15,904 nt of DNA from DASXYU01 sp036502295. Lineage in GTDB: Bacteria > Actinomycetota > Actinomycetes > Mycobacteriales > Jatrophihabitantaceae. The stretch is from positions 1 to 15,904 of the forward strand of contig DASXYU010000006.1 of NCBI GenBank assembly GCA_036502295.1, given 5' to 3'. Below, in pieces: positions 6,188-13,427 of this stretch. The position numbers were made by a program, and so were the translations under genes. Numbering within the stretch: position 1 is the stretch's first letter; the number at the start of each line of letters is the position of its first letter. The notes beneath the pieces were generated by a model. It was not told the origin of the DNA, made no database searches, and saw nothing but the letters and a program-made list of their open reading frames with translations.

Positions 6188-7065
6188 GCCAGCCGGTGCG
6201 GCTGCGGGATCTCGTCGACGTTGATGCCGACCATCGCCTCGCCGAGTCCGCGCGAGACCTTTGCGATCACGTCGGGGTCGTCGTAGAACGTCGTCGCCTT
6301 CACGATCGCCTCGGCGCGCTGCGCCGGGTTGCCCGACTTGAAGATTCCGGAGCCCACGAAGACACCCTCCGCACCCAGCTGCATCATCATCGCCGCATCA
6401 GCCGGCGTCGCGATGCCACCCGCGGTGAGGAGGACGACCGGCAACTTGCCGGTGCGCGCCACCTCTACCACGAGGTCATAGGGCGCCTGCAGCTCCTTCG
6501 CCGCGACGTAGAACTCGTCCTCGGGCATCGAGGTCAGGTTCTTGATCTCGGCGCGAATCTTGCGCATGTGGGTCGTGGCATTGCTGACGTCGCCGGTGCC
6601 GGCCTCGCCCTTGGAGCGGATCATCGCCGCGCCCTCGTTGATGCGGCGCAGCGCCTCGCCGAGGTTGGTGGCGCCACAGACGAAGGGAACCGTGAAGCCC
6701 CACTTGTCGATGTGGTTCGTGTAGTCGGCCGGCGTCAGCACCTCGGACTCGTCGACATAGTCGACACCGAGGCTCTGCAGCACCTGCGCTTCGACGAAGT
6801 GGCCGATGCGCGCCTTCGCCATCACCGGAATCGAGACGGCGGCGATGATGCTGTCGATCATGTCCGGGTCGCTCATCCGCGAGACGCCACCCTGAGCGCG
6901 GATGTCCGCCGGCACGCGCTCCAGCGCCATGACGGCGACAGCGCCGGCGTCCTCGGCGATCTTCGCCTGCTCGGCCGTGACGACGTCCATGATGACGCCG
7001 CCCTTGAGCATCTCGGCCATGCCGCGCTTGACGCGGGCAGTCCCTACTTCATGCTGCGCAGTCAT
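6172..7065 (-). CDS. pdxS: PdxS, pyridoxal 5'-phosphate synthase lyase subunit
   Basis: PdxS condenses ribose 5-phosphate, glyceraldehyde 3-phosphate and ammonia (supplied by PdxT) into PLP in the cytosol. The 297-residue product has the family length and the very conserved (beta/alpha)8 motifs: VIMDVV with Asp27, ALERVPADIRAQGGVSRMSDP, VMAKARIGHF with the imine-forming Lys84, and RSKGEAGTG with Lys152, plus AGGIATPADAAMMMQLGA near the phosphate site. The ATG at 7065 is followed by TAQHEVGTARVKRGMAEMLKGG as expected. No Shine-Dalgarno precedes it; instead a TAGAAT -10 lies 6 nt upstream, overlapping the stop codon of the DUF3048 gene 9 bp away. It is thus probably expressed from its own promoter as well as from the upstream operon. 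Confidence 0.98.
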   Translation of the reverse strand: MTAQHEVGTARVKRGMAEMLKGGVIMDVVTAEQAKIAEDAGAVAVMALERVPADIRAQGGVSRMSDPDMIDSIIAAVSIPVMAKARIGHFVEAQVLQSLGVDYVDESEVLTPADYTNHIDKWGFTVPFVCGATNLGEALRRINEGAAMIRSKGEAGTGDVSNATTHMRKIRAEIKNLTSMPEDEFYVAAKELQAPYDLVVEVARTGKLPVVLLTAGGIATPADAAMMMQLGAEGVFVGSGIFKSGNPAQRAEAIVKATTFYDDPDVIAKVSRGLGEAMVGINVDEIPQPHRLAQRGW

Positions 7066-7071
7066 AAGGCG

Positions 7072-7077
7072 ATTCTA
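7072..7077 (-). promoter_or_regulatory. -10 element of pdxS, overlapping the upstream stop codon
   Basis: TAGAAT on the minus strand, followed by 6 nt (CGCCTT) and the pdxS ATG. The first three bases are the TAG stop of the DUF3048 gene. A leaderless pdxS mRNA is implied. No clear -35 is seen at 17-18 bp. Confidence 0.65.
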
Positions 7078-8181
7078 CTTCGCGACGGTGAGCGGGTTAC
7101 CGGTCGCCGCAAGGGCGAACCAGGTGTTGCCCGGGGCGAGCGCGATCGGGGCCCCATCAGCACCGGTGAGTGTGGTGCCGTCCTTGTCGGCCGCGCGCTT
7201 CCACGTCCCCTTCAGCTCGTGACCGTTGCGGAAGACGGCGACCTGCCCGCTGCCTGTGGTGTGGGTGAACTGCGACGGGTTCCCGTTGACATCGACGTCG
7301 CGGTTGTCCACGTCCGACTTGCAGAACTGGACGACGACATTGATCGCCTCGATCTTCTTGCCGTCCGCGGTGGTCTGCGGCACCCCATCGATGACGCGCT
7401 GATAAGCCTTCGTCGCGGTGTCGAAGACGAAGTCGACGTTCGTGTTGCCCACCTGCGTGTGGATCGTGTGCGCGAACGGTGCCGCGGCCGCGGCCGCCGT
7501 GTCGGCGCTGAAGGTGAGGCCGATGTCCTTCGCCTTCGGCGCCTTCGTCGCCTTCGCGATCTCAGTGAGGTCGCCGATCACGTTGTAGGGCGCCGGGCGG
7601 TTGTTGTCGCGGACGAAACCGGGGTCACCGGCGTCCATGATGTTCGCCTTCAACGGCGAGGAGTGCAGCACCTGCAATGGGAAGGGCGCGCCACCGGAGG
7701 CGACGTAGGCGATCGGACCGTACTGCGCGAGGATCTCCGGATCGGCGTCGCGGGTGCTGCGCACGGCCTCGACCTTGGGAAGCTGCGAGTTGAAGACGGC
7801 GAGCAGACGCGTGAGGCCACCCTCGACCTGCTCGATGTAGACGATGTCGGCCTTGTCGATGTTCATCTGAGGACGGCCGTTGCCGGTGTCGTCGATCTTC
7901 ACCGCCACCACGCCGTTGTTGCTCGGAGCCCCGCCGGTGAGCGGACTGGTGGTCGCGACGGGAGCCTCAGACGTAGTGGGCGCTGAGGTGGTGGGCAGCG
8001 GGGCGGGCCCCGAAGTGGTAATGGCCGCCGGGGCCGTCTTGCCGTTCCCTCCTGCTAGCGCTACCCCGGTGATGGTGCCCGCGACGGCGAGAACGAGGAC
8101 GACGGCGCCCCCTATCTGCACCTTGCGGTTACGCAGGTAGGGCTGCAGAGGTGTCAAGAACTTGGGGGCGGACAGCTTCAT
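7075..8181 (-). CDS. DUF3048-domain membrane-anchored extracytoplasmic protein
   Basis: A 368-residue protein with a basic N-terminus (about 1-21), one membrane segment (about 22-44, VQIGGAVVLVLAVAGTITGV) and a long Thr/Pro/Ser/Ala-rich linker (about 45-90). The globular domain that follows contains VAVKIDDTGNGRPQMNIDKADIVY, EGGLTRLLAVFNS, VRSTRDADPEI and a C-terminal half with QFTHTTGSGQVAVFRNG and ALAPGNTWFAL. This is the DUF3048 (YerB-like) architecture; its biochemical role is not known. There is no lipobox cysteine, so it is a type II anchored protein, not a lipoprotein. The ATG at 8181 has an AAGG-type SD about 8 nt upstream. It sits 13 bp after the LemA-like gene, at the end of the PIM operon, and just before pdxS; an envelope role is suggested by location only. 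Confidence 0.88.
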   Translation of the reverse strand: MKLSAPKFLTPLQPYLRNRKVQIGGAVVLVLAVAGTITGVALAGGNGKTAPAAITTSGPAPLPTTSAPTTSEAPVATTSPLTGGAPSNNGVVAVKIDDTGNGRPQMNIDKADIVYIEQVEGGLTRLLAVFNSQLPKVEAVRSTRDADPEILAQYGPIAYVASGGAPFPLQVLHSSPLKANIMDAGDPGFVRDNNRPAPYNVIGDLTEIAKATKAPKAKDIGLTFSADTAAAAAAPFAHTIHTQVGNTNVDFVFDTATKAYQRVIDGVPQTTADGKKIEAINVVVQFCKSDVDNRDVDVNGNPSQFTHTTGSGQVAVFRNGHELKGTWKRAADKDGTTLTGADGAPIALAPGNTWFALAATGNPLTVAK

Positions 8182-8194
8182 CTATCAGGGCCTT

Positions 8195-8746
8195 TCAGAG
8201 ATTTCTCGGCGCGTCTTCAGGCGACGTGTCGTCAATGTCGAAGAACTCGGGCAGTGCACGATTGCCGGCCAGCCGCAGCAGCCGGGGCATCCGGCGGCTT
8301 CGAACCGACCGCGTATCACGCACCGCGTCGTTATAGAAGCGGCGAGCGACCTGCACCCGAGCCGCTGCCTCCCGCAGCTCCGCGACCGTCTCAGATCGCA
8401 GGCCGTCGCTGTGGTCGGCGAGCTGAGCCAGCATACGTCCCACCATGTTCTCGACCGACTCGCGACCCTGATCGTGAGAATTCTCAGTGAATTCGAGGAC
8501 GTGCTCGGCAGCAGCTTCGTAGCGGGTGCGCTGCACCTCGTCCAGGTCCGGCAACGCCCGCGCTTCGGCGGATTCGACGGCGTGTAGCAGCGCGGCGGCG
8601 CGGCGCACCAGCTGGGCGTCGAGGGCCGCTCCGGCGGCGTCCACCCGGGCATGCAGGCGATCCAGGCGCGTGATGGTGAAAGCGACCCACATGCCGAGCA
8701 GAACGGCGATGACGATCGCCGGGATCAGCCACCAGAGTGCAATCAC
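8195..8746 (-). CDS. LemA-like membrane-anchored helical protein
   Basis: A 183-residue protein starting with a membrane segment (residues 3-24, LWWLIPAIVIAVLLGMWVAF) followed by a long, charged, largely helical region. The pattern RLDRLHARVDAAGAALDAQL (27-46), with the later ARRFYNDAVRD (134-144), matches the spacing and character of LemA-family proteins (N-terminal TM, RN-x-VDxA..LD.QL.RR, AR..YN..V). LemA function is unknown. Conservation of the family signature is partial, so a divergent LemA or an unrelated helical membrane protein are both possible. The GTG start (8746-8744) is 8 bp after the pimA stop, without a strong SD, and is probably translated by coupling. It is the fourth cistron of the pgsA-acyltransferase-pimA run. 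Confidence 0.65.
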   Translation of the reverse strand: MIALWWLIPAIVIAVLLGMWVAFTITRLDRLHARVDAAGAALDAQLVRRAAALLHAVESAEARALPDLDEVQRTRYEAAAEHVLEFTENSHDQGRESVENMVGRMLAQLADHSDGLRSETVAELREAAARVQVARRFYNDAVRDTRSVRSRRMPRLLRLAGNRALPEFFDIDDTSPEDAPRNL

Positions 8747-8754
8747 CCGACTAA

Positions 8755-9897
8755 CTAACCAGAGCCGGCGATCGCGAGCTCGTAGACGCGCAGGATCTCG
8801 CGGGTGATGATCGACCAGTCGTAGGCGGCGACCGTCTCGTTGCCCCTGGCGGCGAGTTCCGTTCGTCGCGCCGGATCGTCGAGTACGCGCCGCAGCGCCT
8901 CGGCCAGCGCGGCAGCGTCGCCGACCGCGAACAGCTCCCCCGCATCGCCGTCCATGCTGTGTCCCTTGGCCTCGACCCGGACGTTGAGGACGCGGCGGAA
9001 CGCGTCGATGTCGCTTGCCACGATCGGTGCCCCGGCTGCCATCGCCTCCAGCAGGATCACGCCGAAGCTCTCCTGCCCGGTGTTCGGCGCGCAGTAGACA
9101 TCGATGCTGCGCAGCATCCGCGCCTTGTCGTCCTCGCTCACCATGCCGAGCAGATCGAAGCGGTCCGCGATCGACCCCGGTAGCGCCGCGCTGAACTCCT
9201 CCGCGTCACCGCGTCCGGCGATGAGCACCCGCAACGCCGGATGTGTCGATGCGAGCCGTTCGACCGCGGCGACGAGGACGTCCATCCCCTTGCGCGACTC
9301 GCCGTAGCGCCCGATGAAACCGATCGTCTGTCCCTGCCTCGGGTAGCCCGGCAGCGCGTCGGCGTCGGCGAAGTGGGCGACGTCGACACCGTTCGGGATC
9401 ACGACCGCGTCAGCCCCGAGGTGCTCGACGATCACCTTGCGCGCAGCGTCGGAGACCGCGATCCGACCGCTGAGCTTCTCCAGGAAGGGCTGCAGCACGG
9501 TCTCGAACATCGCCAGGAAGCGCGACCGGGTGGTTGCGATGTGGAACGTCGCCACCATCGGCCCGTCATGCAGCATCAGCGCCAGCAGCGACAGGCTCGG
9601 CGGCGCGGGCTCGTGCACGTGCACCACGTCGAATTCGCCGTCCCTCAGCCAGCGGCGCACCCGGGCAGCGGAGACGACGCCGAACTGCACCCGCGCCACC
9701 GACCCGTTGTACGGGACAGGCACCGCCTTGCCCGCGATGACGACGTAGGGCGGCAGATCGGGCGCGTCATCATCGCCCGGGGCGAGGACGGAGACGGCGT
9801 GCCCCAGCTCGATGAGTTTCTCGGCGAGGTCGCGGACGTGTGCCTGCACGCCGCCGGGGATGTGCCACGAGTAAGGGCAGACAATTCCGATTCTCAT
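8755..9897 (-). CDS. pimA: PimA, GDP-mannose-dependent phosphatidylinositol alpha-mannosyltransferase
   Basis: PimA transfers mannose from GDP-Man to phosphatidylinositol on the cytoplasmic face of the membrane, the first step of PIM synthesis. The 380-residue GT-B (GT4) enzyme begins MRIGIVCPYSWHIPGGVQ, with the Gly-rich acceptor loop at 15-16. It carries His119 in TFHIATT, the donor-site segment GRYGESRKGMDVL (Arg197, Lys203) and the EX7E motif ESFGVILLE (Glu276/Glu284). All of these match mycobacterial PimA, which has nearly the same length. The ATG is 6 bp after the acyltransferase stop. Order and spacing pgsA-acyltransferase-pimA agree with the mycobacterial cluster, which supports PimA over a generic glycosyltransferase. 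Confidence 0.93.
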   Translation of the reverse strand: MRIGIVCPYSWHIPGGVQAHVRDLAEKLIELGHAVSVLAPGDDDAPDLPPYVVIAGKAVPVPYNGSVARVQFGVVSAARVRRWLRDGEFDVVHVHEPAPPSLSLLALMLHDGPMVATFHIATTRSRFLAMFETVLQPFLEKLSGRIAVSDAARKVIVEHLGADAVVIPNGVDVAHFADADALPGYPRQGQTIGFIGRYGESRKGMDVLVAAVERLASTHPALRVLIAGRGDAEEFSAALPGSIADRFDLLGMVSEDDKARMLRSIDVYCAPNTGQESFGVILLEAMAAGAPIVASDIDAFRRVLNVRVEAKGHSMDGDAGELFAVGDAAALAEALRRVLDDPARRTELAARGNETVAAYDWSIITREILRVYELAIAGSG

Positions 9898-9903
9898 TCG
9901 GCG

Positions 9904-10833
9904 CTACCCGTCCCGTCGCGCTGGCAGGTCGGCGAGCCAGAACTTCTGCAGCATGTGCCAGTCGGCGGGATGCTCGGCGATGTCCCTCGCGAACGAGTCC
10001 GCCATCGCCTGGGTCATCTGTTCCACCTGGGCGCGCAGCCTGCCGGTGCCTTCGACCGGGGGAATCGGCACGGGCGGATTGATCCGCTGCGCCCACCCGT
10101 CGGGTGTGAACCAGAGGCTCACCGGAAGCAGCGCGGCGCCTGTGGTCGCGGCGAGCAGTGCCGGCCCGGCGGGCATCCGCGCAGCCTCGCCGAAGAACGT
10201 CACGTCGATGCCGTTGCGCGACAGGTCACGGTCGGCGAGCAGGCAGGCAACCTTGTTCTGTTGCATTCGCTCGGTGAGGACGCTCATCGGGGTCTGCTCG
10301 CCGCCGCTGAGCGCCAGGACCTCGAAGCCGAGGCTCTCCCGGTAGGCGACGAAGCGTTCGAAGAGCGACTCGGGTTTGAGACGTTCGGCAACAGTGACGA
10401 ATGGGCCGCTGTGCGCAACGAGCCAGACGCCGGCCACGTCCCAGTTTCCCTGGTGCGGCAGCGCGAGAACGACGCCCCTGCCCTTCGCCAGCGCCCCGTC
10501 CAGGTTCTCGATGCCTTCGGTCTGGGTATCGACGCGTTCCGCGATGTCGGCCGGATCCATCCGCGGCAGGCGGAAGGTCTCCAACCAGTACCGCGAATAC
10601 GAGCGAAGGCCCTCAGCGACGAGTTCGTCGAGTTCGTCCTCGCTCGCCCCCGGGGTGATGATGCGCCCCAGATTCTTGCGGAGTTGCCGCGTCCCCTTGC
10701 CGTTGCGGTGGGCGGCGAGATCGGCCGCACCGCGGAACGCGACGTGAGACAGGGAGGACGGCGCGTACTTGATCGCACCCCATCCCGCGGCGTAACCGAG
10801 ATCGACTGCCCTACCGCGCAGTCCGTGCAGCAT
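9904..10833 (-). CDS. Phosphatidylinositol mannoside acyltransferase (PatA-like)
   Basis: A 309-residue LPLAT/HtrB-like acyltransferase that in mycobacteria moves an acyl chain from acyl-CoA onto the mannose of PIM at the inner leaflet. The catalytic HX4D is seen as HQGNWD (His127, Asp132), followed by ERLKPESLFERFVAYRESLGFEVL and LLADRDLSRNGIDVTFFGE, typical of the family. There is no long N-terminal transmembrane segment, only an amphipathic stretch, consistent with a peripheral membrane enzyme. The ATG at 10833 shares its A with the pgsA TGA (TGATG), so translation is coupled; a longer frame to 11130 is only the shadow of pgsA. It corresponds in position to mycobacterial Rv2611c (patA); I leave the symbol blank because related lipid A-type acyltransferases share these motifs. 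Confidence 0.9.
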   Translation of the reverse strand: MLHGLRGRAVDLGYAAGWGAIKYAPSSLSHVAFRGAADLAAHRNGKGTRQLRKNLGRIITPGASEDELDELVAEGLRSYSRYWLETFRLPRMDPADIAERVDTQTEGIENLDGALAKGRGVVLALPHQGNWDVAGVWLVAHSGPFVTVAERLKPESLFERFVAYRESLGFEVLALSGGEQTPMSVLTERMQQNKVACLLADRDLSRNGIDVTFFGEAARMPAGPALLAATTGAALLPVSLWFTPDGWAQRINPPVPIPPVEGTGRLRAQVEQMTQAMADSFARDIAEHPADWHMLQKFWLADLPARRDG

Positions 10834-11468
10834 CAAGCGGCCCCGGCCGGGTCGGAGTCGACCGCCTGCGACTGCTTGTAGACCGTGGCGAAGCGCTGGG
10901 TGACGGTGACGGCGGAAAGGCCGACGAGCAGCCAGAGCGAGATCGCCTGCACGAACGGCAGGTTGAACGGCTGGCCGGTGAGTCCACAGCCGGCCAGGAC
11001 GATGATCAACCGGTCGGTGCGCTCGGCGAGCCCGACCTTCGCGTCGAAGCCGGCGGCCTCGGCGCGCGAGCGGATGTAGGAGGTGACCGATCCCATGACC
11101 AGGCAGAGGCCAGCGGCGAGCAGCATCCACTTCTGCCCGTGCATCGCGAAGTACCAGCCGATGGACCCGAAGATGGCGGCGTCGGCGAAGCGATCACAGG
11201 TCGAATCGAGGACGGCGCCGAAGGACGAACCCTTGCCACTGACCCGCGCGACGAGGCCGTCGAGGCCGTCGAACATCGCGAGCGCCCAGACGGAGTAGCA
11301 GCCCACCGCCCACCAACCGTGCCACGCGAAGAAGATGACGGAACAGGCGATGGTGCCGAGGGTGCCGACGACGGTGATGCCGTTGGGGGTCACCCCGATA
11401 CGGGCGAGCCAGCGGGCCGTGGGGTCAAGCCATCTGACGAAGATGGCCCGGAAGAACGCCGTGAACAC
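10833..11468 (-). CDS. pgsA: Phosphatidylinositol phosphate synthase (CDP-alcohol phosphatidyltransferase)
   Basis: Membrane enzyme joining CDP-diacylglycerol and inositol 1-phosphate to phosphatidylinositol phosphate, the precursor of PI and PIMs. The 211-residue product has about six membrane segments and an exact CDP-alcohol phosphotransferase signature: Asp67-x2-Asp70-Gly71-x2-Ala74-Arg75-x8-Gly84-x3-Asp88-x3-Asp92. The context (directly ahead of the PIM acyltransferase and pimA) points to PI phosphate synthase, not phosphatidylglycerophosphate synthase. The GTG start (11468-11466) lies 6 nt after a TACTGT -10, so the transcript is probably leaderless and this is the first gene of the PIM operon. 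In mycobacteria a HIT-family gene and thrS lie upstream; here ffh does instead. Confidence 0.92.
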   Translation of the reverse strand: MFTAFFRAIFVRWLDPTARWLARIGVTPNGITVVGTLGTIACSVIFFAWHGWWAVGCYSVWALAMFDGLDGLVARVSGKGSSFGAVLDSTCDRFADAAIFGSIGWYFAMHGQKWMLLAAGLCLVMGSVTSYIRSRAEAAGFDAKVGLAERTDRLIIVLAGCGLTGQPFNLPFVQAISLWLLVGLSAVTVTQRFATVYKQSQAVDSDPAGAA

Positions 11469-11474
11469 GCGCCC

Positions 11475-11480
11475 ACAGTA
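11475..11480 (-). promoter_or_regulatory. -10 element giving a leaderless transcript of the PIM operon
   Basis: TACTGT on the minus strand, then 6 nt (GGGCGC), then the pgsA GTG. The 57 bp between this operon and the preceding small frame hold no other clear element; a weak 5-bp hairpin lies at 11495-11508 (GGCTT/AAGCC). Confidence 0.55.
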
Positions 11481-11524
11481 TCGGGACCACCTGCGGCTTG
11501 CTCGAAGCCAAGCGCGTGGCGGGA

Positions 11525-11689
11525 CTAGCGGCTTCGGACTCCGCTGAATTCACGCTTTCGGAGCTCCTTCTCGACGGCGTTGTCCTGCGGCTTGACCGGC
11601 TTCGCCGTCTTCGGTTTGGGCTCGGCGGCGGTTGATCCCCCGCGAGCCGACTCGCGGTCGACGTTCTGGCTGTACTTGGGGTAGAGCAG
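11525..11689 (-). CDS. Small basic open frame directly after ffh (possible 54-residue protein, CTG start)
   Basis: Immediately after the ffh TAG, and in the same frame, 56 sense codons run to a TAG at 11527-11525. About 84% of them end in G or C, as in real genes here. The product is Lys/Pro/Ala-rich in the middle (AEPKPKTAKPVKPQDN) with a charged helical end (VEKELRKREFSGVRSR). No ATG, GTG or TTG occurs in the frame; the only near-standard start is CTG at 11689-11687 (coordinates given from there). It could be a small protein from a CTG start, a read-through extension of Ffh, or the remnant of a longer gene. No SD is seen before the CTG. I do not recognise a family. Confidence 0.4.
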   Translation of the reverse strand: MLYPKYSQNVDRESARGGSTAAEPKPKTAKPVKPQDNAVEKELRKREFSGVRSR

Positions 11690-11695
11690 CGACTG

Positions 11696-13213
11696 CTACT
11701 TGGGGAGGTTCAGCTTCGTGATATCCGGCAGTTCCATGCCGGGTGGCAGCTGTGCGCCGCCCGGGAGCCCGCCCGGAAGTTGACCGAAGGCAGCGGGGTT
11801 GAACCCCTGTGGCATCTTCGGTGCGGTGGGGCCACGTCCCCCGCCCTTGCCCTTCTTGCCCTTCCGCGTGTTCTTCGACGACTTGGTGTAGCTCTTCTTG
11901 CCGATGCCGGGCAGGTTCATCTGCCCCATCATCTTGCGGGCTTCGAAGAAGCGGTCGACGAGCTGGTTGACGTCGTTGACCTTCACCCCGGAACCGTTGG
12001 CGATGCGCAGCCGCCGCGAGCCGTTGATGAGCTTGGGGTTGTCCCGCTCGCCCGGCGTCATCGAGCGGATGATCGCCGCGGTCTTGTCGAGGTCCTTGTC
12101 GTTGACCTGCGAGAGGGCGTCCTTCATCTGACCCATACCGGGCAGCATGCCGAGCAAGTTGCCGATGGGACCCATCTTGCGGATCGCGATGAGCTGGTCG
12201 AGGAAGTCCTGCATGGTGAAGTTCTGCAGGCCGCCCTGCATCTTCGCCGCCATCTTCGCGGCTTCGGCCTCGTCGAAGTGCTGCTGTGCATGCTCGATGA
12301 GGGTGAGGACGTCGCCCATCCCGAGGATGCGGCTCGCCATCCGGTCGGGGTGGAAGACGTCGAAGTCCTCCAGCTTCTCGCCGTTGCTGGCGAACATGAT
12401 CGGCTGGCCGGTGACGTGCCGCACCGAGAGTGCCGCACCACCACGGGCGTCACCGTCGAGCTTCGTGAGGACGACGCCGGTGAAGCCGACACCGTCGCGG
12501 AACGCCTCGGCGGTGTTCACGGCGTCCTGGCCGACCATCGCGTCGACGACGAAAAGTACTTCCTGCGGCTGCACGGCGGCGCGGATCTGCGCGGCCTGCT
12601 TCATCATCTCCTCGTCGATGCCGAGACGTCCGGCGGTGTCGACGAGGACGAAGTCGTGCTGGGCACGGCGGGCGAAGTCGATGGAGTCCTTCGCGACCTT
12701 CACCGGGTCGCCTACACCGTTTCCTGCTTCGGGGGCGTAGACGGCGACGCCGGCGCGCTCGCCGACGACCTGCAGCTGGTTCACCGCATTCGGGCGCTGC
12801 AGGTCTGCGGCGACGAGCAGCGGCGTGTGCCCCTGGTTGCGCAGCCAGAGCGCGAGCTTGCCCGCGAGCGTGGTCTTACCGGCACCCTGTAGGCCCGCAA
12901 GCATGATCACCGTCGGCGGCTGCTTTGCGTATTGCAGGCGGCGGGTCTCGCCACCGAGGATCTGCACCAGCTCCTCGTTGACGATCTTGATGACCTGCTG
13001 CGCCGGGTTGAGGGCCTTGGAGACCTCCTCCCCCAGCGCGCGCTCCTTGACCGCGGCGATGAAGTGCCGCACCACCGGCAGTGCGACGTCGGCCTCGAGC
13101 AGCGCGATGCGGATCTCGCGCGCCGTGGCGTCGATGTCGGCCTCGCTCAGACGTCCCTTGCCGCGCAGGGTGGTGAAGACGGCGGAGAGGCGGTCGCTGA
13201 GGGTGTCGAACAC
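11696..13213 (-). CDS. ffh: Ffh, signal recognition particle GTPase (SRP54)
   Basis: Ffh binds signal sequences and 4.5S/SRP RNA and docks with FtsY to target nascent membrane proteins. The 505-residue product has N (about 1-95), G (about 96-300) and M (about 305-440) domains. Visible motifs are GLQGAGKTT (107-115), DLQRPNAVNQL (137-147), VLVDTAGR and TKLDGDARGGA, followed by Met-rich M-domain helices (GNLLGMLPGMGQMKD) and RIANGSGVKVNDVN. A Lys-rich segment and a Gly/Pro tail ending PDITKLNLPK are usual in actinobacteria. GTG at 13213 is chosen because it gives the canonical VFDTLSDRLSAVF and lies 7 nt after a TACTCT -10; the longer frame to 13273 adds an unconserved leader. The next gene on the right, across the inserted IS, is divergent. 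Confidence 0.96.
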   Translation of the reverse strand: MFDTLSDRLSAVFTTLRGKGRLSEADIDATAREIRIALLEADVALPVVRHFIAAVKERALGEEVSKALNPAQQVIKIVNEELVQILGGETRRLQYAKQPPTVIMLAGLQGAGKTTLAGKLALWLRNQGHTPLLVAADLQRPNAVNQLQVVGERAGVAVYAPEAGNGVGDPVKVAKDSIDFARRAQHDFVLVDTAGRLGIDEEMMKQAAQIRAAVQPQEVLFVVDAMVGQDAVNTAEAFRDGVGFTGVVLTKLDGDARGGAALSVRHVTGQPIMFASNGEKLEDFDVFHPDRMASRILGMGDVLTLIEHAQQHFDEAEAAKMAAKMQGGLQNFTMQDFLDQLIAIRKMGPIGNLLGMLPGMGQMKDALSQVNDKDLDKTAAIIRSMTPGERDNPKLINGSRRLRIANGSGVKVNDVNQLVDRFFEARKMMGQMNLPGIGKKSYTKSSKNTRKGKKGKGGGRGPTAPKMPQGFNPAAFGQLPGGLPGGAQLPPGMELPDITKLNLPK

Positions 13214-13220
13214 GTCCTCC

Positions 13221-13226
13221 AGAGTA
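13221..13226 (-). promoter_or_regulatory. -10 element of ffh (leaderless type)
   Basis: TACTCT on the minus strand, then 7 nt (GGAGGAC), then the ffh GTG. The GGAGGA would be only about 2 nt from the GTG, too close for normal SD use, so initiation on a leaderless mRNA is the better reading. Confidence 0.5.
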
Positions 13227-13312
13227 GAGGTCCCCGAGTAGGTCGCGATCGCCCTCACGATCTGTCGCCGCATGGTTGTGATCGTTCGTCGCAGCGGTCA
13301 CATACGAACCAC

Positions 13313-13339
13313 GAATCCCTTTAGTAAATAAGGGGATTC
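13313..13339. repeat. Inverted repeat with AT-rich loop at the foot of the IS insertion
   Basis: GAATCCC (13313-13319) and GGGATTC (13333-13339) form a 7-bp perfect stem around a 13-nt AT-rich loop (TTTAGTAAATAAG), unusual in this GC-rich DNA. The IS target duplication begins inside the right arm. It belongs to the original region between ffh and the DUF222 gene and could be a bidirectional regulatory or terminator-like site. Confidence 0.55.
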
Positions 13340-13341
13340 TG
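13334..13341. repeat. Left 8-bp target-site duplication
   Basis: GGATTCTG directly abuts the left inverted repeat and matches exactly the 8 bp at 14635-14642 on the other side. An 8-bp duplication is usual for IS256-type elements, and an intact pair indicates simple transposition with no later rearrangement. Confidence 0.93.
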
Positions 13342-13367
13342 GGGCTATAGGACAGAAAGTGTGTCTG
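13342..13367 (+). repeat. Left terminal inverted repeat of the IS
   Basis: Starts GGGCTATAGGACAGAA and pairs with the repeat at 14609-14634 with four mismatches. It lies directly inside the target duplication. Confidence 0.9.
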
Positions 13368-13427
13368 GTGGGGCCTTGTAGGTCCCGGGTTCTCTGGCCT
13401 TGAGGCACTTCGTTATGCCCTTGGAGC

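Noticed and set aside
10834..11130. N-terminal extension of the PIM acyltransferase over pgsA
   Set aside because: It is the out-of-frame shadow of the pgsA coding region (Arg/His-rich, low complexity); the ATG at 10833 coupled to the pgsA stop fits the family.
13214..13273. 20-residue N-terminal extension of Ffh
   Set aside because: The conserved start is VFDTLSDRLS; the extension would include the proposed -10.
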